Part shown: positions 6,053 through 13,078 of the stretch, piece after piece
How positions within the stretch are numbered: position 1 is the stretch's first letter
How the letters are laid out: every line of letters starts with the position of its first letter
NCBI GenBank assembly: GCA_011389605.1
Contig: JAABTZ010000032.1
Location: 1 to 13,078, forward strand
DNA length: 13,078 nt
Source of the DNA: Desulfobacteraceae bacterium
Lineage (GTDB): Bacteria > Desulfobacterota > Desulfobacteria > Desulfobacterales > Desulfosalsimonadaceae
Direction: 5' to 3'
Notes under the pieces: model-generated
What the model saw: the letters and a program-made list of their open reading frames with translations, nothing else
Told to the model about the DNA's origin: nothing
Databases searched by the model: none
Made by a program: the position numbers and the translations under genes

Positions 6053-8719
6053 GTGGAATCCATCGCTTTGACCATCAACGGAAAAAAGGTTTCCTGTCGC
6101 ATGGGAGACACCCTTCTTTCCGTTGCGGAAAAAAACAGCATCTTCATACCCACCTTATGTCACCATCCTGCTCTCAAAGCCTACGGAGCCTGCCGAATGT
6201 GCCTGGTGGAAGACGAAAATACCGGCCGCTTGATGGCCTCCTGCGTAACGCCTGCGGCAAAGGATATGGCAATCTTAACCGAGACGGAGCGCATCATCAC
6301 ACACAGAAAAAACATAGTGCGCCTGATGCTTGCCGAGCACCCGGAATCGTGCATTGTCTGCTCAAAGGGAAACCGCTGCGAATTACGGGGAATTGCCGCC
6401 CGGCTGGGAGTGGCGGAAAACCGGCTTTACCCCATGCCCAACTACAAACCTTACGAAGAACTCAATCCATTTATTGTGCGGGATCTTAGCAAGTGCATTT
6501 TGTGCGGCAAATGCATAAGGGCAGACCACGAGCTGGTTGCCACCGGTGCAATCGACTACAATGAAAGGGGTTTTGCCTCCCGGCCCGCAACCCTGATGGA
6601 AAACCCCCTGGAGGAATCCACCTGCACATTTTGCGGCACCTGTGTTTCCATGTGCCCCACCGGCGCCCTTTCTTCAAAGCATGCCGGGTTTGTTGGCACG
6701 CCGGAAATGCAAAAGGATTCCATCTGCGGATTTTGCGGTGCGGGGTGCAGCCTCGCCATTGGCATTGCAGGCAGCCGGGTCATGGAGGTAAACCCGTCCA
6801 GGGTAAAGGGGAGTGTAAACAGCGCCACCCTGTGCGTGCGCGGCCACTTTGCCCATGATTTTCTAAACAGTCCCAATCGCCTCAAACAGCCATTGATCCG
6901 AATGCCGGATGAAGACAGCCGGCTGGTTCTCCAGCCCGTGCCTTGGGACCAGGCCTTGTCTAAAACCGCGGAAATTCTGGCTGATATCAAGCGCAGCCAC
7001 GGACCGGGCAGCATCGCTTTTGTAGGTTCGCCAAAATGCAGCATAGAGGAAAATTACCTTTTTCAAAAAATCGCCCGGGTCGTGTTTGAAACCAATAATA
7101 TCACCAGCACCGGCTCTATAAACGGCCAGCCCATTTTACGGTTCATGGAAAATAAAACCATGGGCGCAGCCCGCATTTCACCCTTTTTTGAGCTTGAAAA
7201 AGCCGAAGCCATCGTTGTGATCAATGCAGACCCTGACCACAGCGTGCCGGTAGCAGCATATCATGTCAAACGGGCCACCCGGACGGGAACCCCCCTTGTA
7301 ACCATCGACTCCCGGAAAACAGGCCTTGCCCCGTTTGCAGCAGCCCGAATCCGGCCGGAACCGGAATCTGATCCGGATTTTCGCATACCCTTGCTCATCG
7401 CTTCCCTGGCAGCTAAAATAGCTGATCTTAACGGCCATGACAGCGGTTATATAAGCCAGTTCACAACCGGCTGGGATTTGATAAAAACAGAAACATCCTC
7501 CATGCTGGAAGCCAACCCACTTTCTTCCGGTGAAGAAAAAGAAATCAGCAGGGCCGCGGAAATGCTTTCAGGCCGCAAAATCGCCCTTGTTCTTGGCTCT
7601 GACGTTATGGAATCAAGGCACGGGACAGCCATCGCGGATGCCTCATTTAACCTGGTCCTTGCCACCGGAAGTCTTGGGGCGCCCAATGCCGGGATTTTTA
7701 TCCCCACGCCCGAAAGCAACACAGCAGGCGCCATGGACATGGGGGTTTTGCCGGATATGCTTCCCGGAAGAAAACAGCTTTCAGATTCGGCTGCCAGAAA
7801 TAAACTGGAAAGCCTCTGGAAGACAAAGCTTTCACCAGACTCAGGCCTGGATCTGCCCGGTATTATCGAAGCCGCGGAATCCGGCCATTTAAAGGCACTC
7901 TACATCATGGGCGAAAACCTTATCCGGGCCCTGCCTGAGTCCAGCCGGGTGGAGGAAGCCTTAAAAAAGCTCGATTTTATAGTGGTCCAGGATATTTTTG
8001 ACAACCGCACCACCCGTCTTGCCCACGTGGTATTTCCCGGCTCGGCGTTTGCCGAAAAAAACGGATCCTTTACCAACATGGAAGGCCGAATCCAGTCGTT
8101 TATACCTGCTGCGGACCCGCCCGGCCAGGCCCGGGCCGACTGGCATATTCTTGGGATGCTGGCACAGAAAATGGGATATCCCGAGCAATACGCCACCATT
8201 GAAAAAATACGGCAGGAAATTCGCAGAACCGTGCCAATGTATGCGACCCTGGGCAGCCAGCGTCAGGAATGGATCAAAAACTCCGAAGACACCACCCCGC
8301 TTTCCGTAAAAAACGGTGACAAATTTGAATTTGCTTCCATAAAACAAGGGCAGCCGGCTGAAATAAGCCAGGGAAAATCATTTACCGCAATGCTGGGCTC
8401 CCTGAGATGGCATCCTGCAGGTGGTACGCGCACCAGCCGCTCACCAAGAATGGCCGCCTGGGACCGCGACAGCCAGGTCCGCCTTTGTCCTGCCGACATC
8501 AATGCCTTGGACCTGACAGGAAAAGAAGCAATACGGATCAGTTCAAACCATGGAAGCATTGAACGCAGCTTTGTCGCCGATCCAGGGATATTTCCGGGCC
8601 GGGTGTTTGTTCCCCTGGGTGTCTGCGGAAATGATGCAGCCTGTCTTGCCGGAATAGACTCCCTGAAGCAGACGGCCCCGGCCTGGCGCACCTGCGGGGT
8701 GGATATAGAAAAAATATAG
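6053..8719 (+). CDS. FdhA/NuoG-like iron-sulfur molybdopterin-fold subunit lacking the FDH active-site Cys/Sec
   Basis: An 888-residue cytoplasmic protein built like the alpha chain of NAD-dependent formate dehydrogenases and like NuoG. C36, C47, C50 and C64 hold a [2Fe-2S] cluster. H96, C100, C103 and C109 form the His-ligated [4Fe-4S] site. C148/C151/C154 and C191/C194/C197/C201 form a two-cluster ferredoxin domain, with Asp158 where a fourth Cys is usual. C225, C228, C232 and C261 form the cluster next to the molybdopterin fold. The active-site segment after ENYLFQKIARVVFETNN reads ITSTGSINGQP, so the Sec/Cys-His of formate dehydrogenase is Asn357-Gly358. The usual lysine after the last cluster Cys is Arg263. 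It is therefore probably an electron-transfer subunit of the MetF/MetV complex and not a formate dehydrogenase. The start is GTG, with AAGGAG seven bases upstream. Confidence 0.88.
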   Translation: MESIALTINGKKVSCRMGDTLLSVAEKNSIFIPTLCHHPALKAYGACRMCLVEDENTGRLMASCVTPAAKDMAILTETERIITHRKNIVRLMLAEHPESCIVCSKGNRCELRGIAARLGVAENRLYPMPNYKPYEELNPFIVRDLSKCILCGKCIRADHELVATGAIDYNERGFASRPATLMENPLEESTCTFCGTCVSMCPTGALSSKHAGFVGTPEMQKDSICGFCGAGCSLAIGIAGSRVMEVNPSRVKGSVNSATLCVRGHFAHDFLNSPNRLKQPLIRMPDEDSRLVLQPVPWDQALSKTAEILADIKRSHGPGSIAFVGSPKCSIEENYLFQKIARVVFETNNITSTGSINGQPILRFMENKTMGAARISPFFELEKAEAIVVINADPDHSVPVAAYHVKRATRTGTPLVTIDSRKTGLAPFAAARIRPEPESDPDFRIPLLIASLAAKIADLNGHDSGYISQFTTGWDLIKTETSSMLEANPLSSGEEKEISRAAEMLSGRKIALVLGSDVMESRHGTAIADASFNLVLATGSLGAPNAGIFIPTPESNTAGAMDMGVLPDMLPGRKQLSDSAARNKLESLWKTKLSPDSGLDLPGIIEAAESGHLKALYIMGENLIRALPESSRVEEALKKLDFIVVQDIFDNRTTRLAHVVFPGSAFAEKNGSFTNMEGRIQSFIPAADPPGQARADWHILGMLAQKMGYPEQYATIEKIRQEIRRTVPMYATLGSQRQEWIKNSEDTTPLSVKNGDKFEFASIKQGQPAEISQGKSFTAMLGSLRWHPAGGTRTSRSPRMAAWDRDSQVRLCPADINALDLTGKEAIRISSNHGSIERSFVADPGIFPGRVFVPLGVCGNDAACLAGIDSLKQTAPAWRTCGVDIEKI

Positions 8720-8735
8720 ATGCCAAGGAGACAAA

Positions 8736-9221
8736 ATGGATCCCACGCAATTTGACCGGCACAAACTCGATGAAATCATAGAGGATTACCGGGACCGTAA
8801 ATGGGCATTAATCCCGCTGCTCCAGGAAGTCCAGGAAGAATTCGGATTTGTCCCTCCCGAGGCAATCGTTCCCATTGCAGAGGCCTTAAACATGTTTGCC
8901 TCCCAGGTCCAGGGTGTAATCACCTTTTACTCCGGATTTTCCTTAAAGCCCAAGGGCCGTTGTGTGCTCAGGGTCTGCAGGGGCACGGCATGCCATGTAA
9001 AGGGGAGCCGAAGCATACTTCGGCTGGTTAAAAAGGAGCTGGACCTGGAGGAAGGCCAGACCAGCAACGACTACCAGTTCACACTGGAGACCGTGGCCTG
9101 CCTGGGAGCCTGCTTTCTGGCCCCGACCATGATGGTCAACAAGGATTACTATGGCCGGCTCAACCCAACCAAGGTGGTCAGCGTGCTTGGCGAGCACAGG
9201 AAAGACAAGGAGGATGATTGA
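8736..9221 (+). CDS. NuoE/HydC-like [2Fe-2S] subunit
   Basis: A 161-residue homologue of the 24 kDa subunit of complex I (NuoE) and of HydC/HndA of NAD(P)-linked hydrogenases. An N-terminal helical domain (LIPLLQEVQEEFGFVP, about 26-40) precedes a thioredoxin-fold domain. C81 and C86 (CRGTAC) together with C122 and C126 (CLGAC) ligate one [2Fe-2S] cluster. It should bind the NuoF-like protein encoded next and lie near its FMN. AAGGAGA precedes the ATG at 8736, 16 bases after the upstream stop. The stop codon at 9219-9221 sits next to, or overlaps, the start of the next gene, which indicates translational coupling. Confidence 0.92.
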   Translation: MDPTQFDRHKLDEIIEDYRDRKWALIPLLQEVQEEFGFVPPEAIVPIAEALNMFASQVQGVITFYSGFSLKPKGRCVLRVCRGTACHVKGSRSILRLVKKELDLEEGQTSNDYQFTLETVACLGACFLAPTMMVNKDYYGRLNPTKVVSVLGEHRKDKEDD

Positions 9222-9226
9222 GCCCT

Positions 9227-12200
9227 ATGAAAAAACTCACATCCATCGGACAGATTGAATGGCTCCGCAACAAGATCCTTGCGGACTCGGGCAAAAAGAA
9301 GACCGAGGTTCACGTGTGTATGACCGGATGCCGGGCATATGGAGCCGCGGCCGTGCGCGATGCCTTAGCTGATGCTGTCAGCCGGCAGGGGCTTGACAAG
9401 GAAGTTGAAATTCGATCAACCGGATGCCATGGTTTCTGCGCCAAGGCCCCAGTTGTGGCCATCGAGCCTCTTGGGATCCAGTACCAGGAAGTTGATCCTG
9501 AAGATGCCGCCCAGATCGTGGACCAGACAATAAAAAATCAGCAGTTAATCGAGCGTCTGGCCTACAAGGATCCCAGGACCGGCCAGGCCGTTTATTACAA
9601 AAACCAGATTCCATTCTACCAGAAACAGGTCCGCCGGGTCCTTGCAAACTGCGGCAGGATCGATCCCACCAAGATAGAACACTACATTGCAGCAGATGGA
9701 TACAAAGCCTTTGTCAAAGCCCTCTCACAGATGACCCCCGAGGCGGTCATAGAAGAAGTGATTCAGTCAAAACTCCGGGGACGCGGGGGGGCCGGCTTTC
9801 CCACGGGCCTTAAGTGGCGCTTTGCCCGCCAGACACCCACCACTCCCAAATACGTGGTCTGCAACGCAGACGAGGGCGATCCCGGGGCCTTTATGGACCG
9901 CGCGCTTTTAGAAGGCGACCCGCACTCTGTTATCGAAGGAATGATGATCGGCGGATATGCCATGGGCGCGGAATACGGAATAATTTACGTGCGCGAGGAA
10001 TATCCCATTGCCGTTGAACATCTGACCCTGGCCATTGAACAGGGAAAACAGCTGGGACTTCTGGGCGAAAACATCCTGGGCACGGGTTTTAACTTTGATC
10101 TTTCCCTGAAAATGGGAGCCGGGGCCTTTGTCTGCGGGGAGGAGACCGCTTTGATGGCCTCAATCGAAGGCAAACGCGGCATGCCCAGGCCCAGGCCGCC
10201 CTTTCCCGCCCAGGCCGGCATTGATGAGAAACCCACCAACATCAACAATGTGGAAACCCTGGCCAACATCGCTCTGATCATCAAAAACGGCTCAGCCTGG
10301 TACGGGGAGCTGGGAACCGAGGCTTCAAAGGGGACAAAAATATTTTCCCTTGCAGGTAAGGTCAACAACACCGGCCTTGTGGAAGTGCCCATCGGCACAA
10401 CCATCCGGGAAGTTGTCTACGACATCGGCGGCGGCATTCCAAAGGGGCGTCAGTTTAAGGCCGTTCAGATGGGAGGGCCTGCGGGCGGATGCGTGCCGGC
10501 TCGGTTTTTAAACCTGCCAATCGATTATGATACTATCCAAAGGATAGGTGCTATCATGGGCTCCGGCGGCATGGTGGTGCTTGATGAGAACAACTGCATG
10601 GTGGAAATCGCACGGTTTTTCTTAAACTTCACCCAATCTGAGTCCTGTGGCAAATGCGCCCCGTGCAGGCTTGGCACCACCCAGCTTCTGGAAACCCTGG
10701 CCCGCATTACCCTGGGCCAGGGGCATATCGAAGACATTGACACCATAAAATCCATCGGAAACACCATGGCCGATGCCTCGCTGTGCGGCCTGGGCCAGGC
10801 CAGCCCAAAGCCGGCCCTTTCCACTCTGCGCTACTTTGAGCAGGAATACAGGGACCACATCCACGAACACAGGTGCGCTGGCGCGGTGTGCGATTCCATG
10901 GTTATATCAGCCTGCCAGCACGCCTGCCCCGCCGGCATTGACGTGCCAAATTACGTTGCTGCCATCGGCAGCGGCAACTACGAGGCAGCCGTGGAAATCA
11001 TCCGGGAGAAAAACCCGTTTCCGGCCGTATGCGGCCGGGTCTGCATCAACCCCTGCGAATACAAGTGCCGTAGGGGCGAGCTGGATGACCCGGTTGCCAT
11101 CAGGACCCTAAAACGGTTTGCATCCGACCACTACTATGACAAACATGGTGCTGCGCGCGAACCTTTCCCAGTGACCCGGGATCAAAAGGTTGCCATTGTG
11201 GGAGCAGGGCCTGCAGGGCTGACCTGCGCCTATTTTCTTGCCAAACTGGGCTACGAAACCAGGGTGTTTGAGGCCCAGCCCGTGGGCGGCGGCATGTTAA
11301 ACATAGCCCTTCCAGAATTCCGCCTGCCCCGGGAGGTCATTGACATGGAAATCAGGTGGATTGAAAACGCAGGGGTAAAAATCGAATACAATTCCCCCAT
11401 TGACGCCAACCACACCTTAACCGACCTGAAAAAGGAAGGCTTTGATGCAGTCTTTCTGTCCGCCGGTGCCCAGGCCAGCAAGCGCATCGGGCTTCCCGGC
11501 GAGGAGGAAGGCACAGAGGGGCTTTATTACGGGTTAAACTTCCTTCGCGATGTGCGCCTGGGCCACGATATTAAACTTTCGGGCAAAACCGTTGTAATCG
11601 GCGGGGGCAATGTGGCCATGGACGTGGCCCGCACCGCCCTTCGGGCCGGAGCTGACGACGTCCAGGTCTTCTGCCTGGAAAGCCGCGATGAGATGCCGGC
11701 CTGGGACAAGGACGTGGAGGAAACCGAGGAGGAAGGCGCAATTTTAAATCTGCAGTTGTCCCCGGAGCAAATTTTTGAAGAAAACGGTAAAGTCAAAGGT
11801 ATCAGCTTTTCCCGATGCCTGGCCGTCTTTGACCAGGAAGGCAATTTCCGTCCGGAATGCGACATGTCCGACACCCAGTACGTTGAAGCAGACAATATAA
11901 TCATTTCCATCGGCCAGGCACCCGACACGTCCTTTCTGCCCGAAGACTCTCAGCTGGAGCGGGCCCTTTGGGGATCGCTTGCAGTAGACGAAAACACCCT
12001 TGCCACAAACGTGCCCGGGGTATTTGCCGGAGGTGATTTTACAACTGGGCCGACTTTTGTGATCAGGGCCATTGCCTCAGGCCGGCGGGCCGCGCTTGCC
12101 ATCCACAAGTACCTTTCCGGCGACCAGACCCCGATTTTCATGCCGGATGAAAAAACACCCCTGGTACAGGAAACCGGACTGGCCCTGGAATCCGAGACAA

Positions 12201-12352
12201 CAGAGGACCAGCCCCGGGTCAAAATTGAAACCGAAAAGCCCGAAGAGCGCGTCCGGGATTTCCGGGAAGTTGAAAGAGGCTTTACTGCCGAGCAGGCCCA
12301 CTTTGAAGCAAGGCGGTGCCTCAGGTGCGATCTTGAAAAAGAGAGGAGTTGA
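9227..12352 (+). CDS. NuoF-like FMN/NADH subunit fused to a GltD/NfnL-type FAD NAD(P)H oxidoreductase
   Basis: A large fusion flavoprotein (1041 residues from this ATG). A thioredoxin-like [2Fe-2S] domain comes first (C31, C35, C67, C71). The NuoF domain follows, with GRGGAGFPTG (185-194) and NADEGDPGAFMDRA for FMN and NADH, an SLBB region, and a [4Fe-4S] site (C474, C477, C480, C520). After a retained Cys pair (C550, C555) the usual C-terminal ferredoxin is replaced by a GltD/NfnL module. That module has cysteines C563, C567, C602, C606, C610 and C614, FAD motif GAGPAGL (659-665), NAD(P)H motif GGGNVAMDVAR (792-802) and late FAD motif VFAGGDFTTGP. A tail carries C1031-x2-C1034. An in-frame TTG at 9218 is four bases from the AAGGAGG (9207-9213); the ATG at 9227 is 13 bases away, so the start is uncertain. 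Likely job: pyridine-nucleotide entry or exit for the MetF/MetV complex, possibly bifurcating. Confidence 0.9.
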   Translation: MKKLTSIGQIEWLRNKILADSGKKKTEVHVCMTGCRAYGAAAVRDALADAVSRQGLDKEVEIRSTGCHGFCAKAPVVAIEPLGIQYQEVDPEDAAQIVDQTIKNQQLIERLAYKDPRTGQAVYYKNQIPFYQKQVRRVLANCGRIDPTKIEHYIAADGYKAFVKALSQMTPEAVIEEVIQSKLRGRGGAGFPTGLKWRFARQTPTTPKYVVCNADEGDPGAFMDRALLEGDPHSVIEGMMIGGYAMGAEYGIIYVREEYPIAVEHLTLAIEQGKQLGLLGENILGTGFNFDLSLKMGAGAFVCGEETALMASIEGKRGMPRPRPPFPAQAGIDEKPTNINNVETLANIALIIKNGSAWYGELGTEASKGTKIFSLAGKVNNTGLVEVPIGTTIREVVYDIGGGIPKGRQFKAVQMGGPAGGCVPARFLNLPIDYDTIQRIGAIMGSGGMVVLDENNCMVEIARFFLNFTQSESCGKCAPCRLGTTQLLETLARITLGQGHIEDIDTIKSIGNTMADASLCGLGQASPKPALSTLRYFEQEYRDHIHEHRCAGAVCDSMVISACQHACPAGIDVPNYVAAIGSGNYEAAVEIIREKNPFPAVCGRVCINPCEYKCRRGELDDPVAIRTLKRFASDHYYDKHGAAREPFPVTRDQKVAIVGAGPAGLTCAYFLAKLGYETRVFEAQPVGGGMLNIALPEFRLPREVIDMEIRWIENAGVKIEYNSPIDANHTLTDLKKEGFDAVFLSAGAQASKRIGLPGEEEGTEGLYYGLNFLRDVRLGHDIKLSGKTVVIGGGNVAMDVARTALRAGADDVQVFCLESRDEMPAWDKDVEETEEEGAILNLQLSPEQIFEENGKVKGISFSRCLAVFDQEGNFRPECDMSDTQYVEADNIIISIGQAPDTSFLPEDSQLERALWGSLAVDENTLATNVPGVFAGGDFTTGPTFVIRAIASGRRAALAIHKYLSGDQTPIFMPDEKTPLVQETGLALESETTEDQPRVKIETEKPEERVRDFREVERGFTAEQAHFEARRCLRCDLEKERS

Positions 12353-12357
12353 CCCCC

Positions 12358-13011
12358 ATGATCCGATCCATTACCCAGCAGAAACCCATTGAGGAAATCG
12401 AGCAGCTGCTCGAAGGCATGGACAGGATTTTTATTATCGGCTGCGGCACCTGCACCACCTTAACACGCACCGGAGGCGTGGAGCAGGTTGCAGGCATAGC
12501 CGAAAACCTGTCTGCAAAGGGCAAGGTCATAACCGGCACAACAGTGGTTCCCGTGACCTGCGATAACCTCACATCCGATATCCTCTCGGAGTTCGGCCCC
12601 AGGATGAATCAGGCAGATGCCCTGCTGGTGATGTCCTGCGCTTTCGGGGTGCAAACCATCGCCACACAGACGGGCCAGATGGTGGTGCCCGCCCAGAACA
12701 CCCTTTTTATAGGCAAGGAAAACGCATACGGCCAGTTCAACGAGATCTGCACCCAGTGCGGCACCTGCGTGATCGGGGAAACCGGGGGCATCTGCCCGGT
12801 GACTGCCTGTCACAAGGGACTTGTCAACGGACCGTGCGGGGGCACCAATAACGGCAAATGCGAGATAGACGACAACAAGGACTGCGTCTGGACACTTATC
12901 TACAACCGGCTTAAGGACCTTGACCGTCTGGATTGCATGCGCACCTACAAAAAGCCGCGCAATCACCTGGGAGAACCCAGTCCCGGCAGATTCCTGATTC
13001 CAGAGAATTAA
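12358..13011 (+). CDS. metV: MetV, cysteine-rich MTHFR partner subunit
   Basis: A 217-residue protein of the methylene-THF reductase C-terminal (MTHFR_C, MetV) family, which partners short MetF proteins in acetogens and other Wood-Ljungdahl organisms. Cysteines in the first half are C29 and C32 (GCGTC), C68 and C94. The second half has C131, C134 and C137 (CTQCGTC), C146, C151, C160 (GPCGG), C168 and C176. This is enough to ligate about two clusters, iron-sulfur and perhaps a zinc site. It is thought to relay electrons to the MetF flavin. The frame is open from a TTG at 12349, but that abuts the Shine-Dalgarno sequence. The ATG at 12358 lies nine bases after GAGGAG (12343-12348) and is preferred. 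It is the last gene of the operon, five bases after the fusion gene. No clear terminator follows before the window ends. Confidence 0.92.
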   Translation: MIRSITQQKPIEEIEQLLEGMDRIFIIGCGTCTTLTRTGGVEQVAGIAENLSAKGKVITGTTVVPVTCDNLTSDILSEFGPRMNQADALLVMSCAFGVQTIATQTGQMVVPAQNTLFIGKENAYGQFNEICTQCGTCVIGETGGICPVTACHKGLVNGPCGGTNNGKCEIDDNKDCVWTLIYNRLKDLDRLDCMRTYKKPRNHLGEPSPGRFLIPEN

Positions 13012-13078
13012 CCGCAAAGCAAAAAAAAACTTTCAAAACGCAATGCTTCTTAAAACTTAACACTATTGATAAGGATCT

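Noticed and set aside
6053..8719. Calling this gene a formate dehydrogenase alpha subunit (fdhA)
   Set aside because: The overall match is clear, but the Cys/Sec-His pair needed for formate chemistry is missing and no in-frame TGA that could encode selenocysteine is present.
12460..13017. 185-codon minus-strand open frame opposite metV, and similar long antisense frames elsewhere
   Set aside because: They lie opposite strongly supported genes and show low-complexity or unrelated translations; they reflect codon bias on the other strand.
13012..13078. Possible terminator after metV
   Set aside because: The region has an A run and AT-rich sequence, but I found no stem of useful length before the window ends.

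Overview
The window most likely comes from a Desulfobacterota (former Deltaproteobacteria) anaerobe, probably a sulfate reducer or syntroph that uses the Wood-Ljungdahl pathway. This is inferred from the gene set: MetF plus the cysteine-rich MetV, a NuoE/NuoF/FdhA-type redox module, and a GltD-like domain fused to NuoF. No rRNA or other taxonomic marker is present.

Layout. Positions 1-1350 hold an insertion sequence whose minus-strand DDE transposase resembles the ISNCY/IS1202 group; both ends carry paired TGTCC motifs. Positions 1413-1614 hold a compound palindromic repeat that looks like a MITE or REP-type element. A polytopic membrane protein of unknown function (1702-2685, +) follows. It is convergent with a class I flavoprotein disulfide-reductase homologue (2720-4111, -). 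An AT-rich divergent intergenic region (4112-4480) carries a well-formed sigma-70 promoter and a perfect short dyad. It leads into a rightward operon: HTH-receiver regulator, metF, an FdhA/NuoG-like iron-sulfur protein, a NuoE-like subunit, a NuoF::GltD/NfnL fusion and metV. Gene spacing is tight, from a few bases up to about 80, and each gene has a plausible ribosome binding site.

How the genes work together. MetF and MetV form the catalytic core of methylenetetrahydrofolate reductase. The three genes between them encode an electron-transfer module of FMN, FAD and about ten predicted iron-sulfur clusters. The large subunit is built like a formate dehydrogenase alpha chain, but the Sec/Cys-His active-site pair is replaced by Asn-Gly. 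It therefore looks like a structural electron conduit and not a formate dehydrogenase. The NuoF subunit ends in an NfnL/GltD-type FAD/NAD(P)H module where related proteins carry a 2x[4Fe-4S] ferredoxin domain. The best inference is a pyridine-nucleotide-linked, possibly flavin-bifurcating or confurcating, methylene-THF reductase complex. This is distinct in composition from the MetVF-RnfC2 and MetVF-HdrABC-MvhD arrangements known from acetogens. It is the most interesting system in the window.
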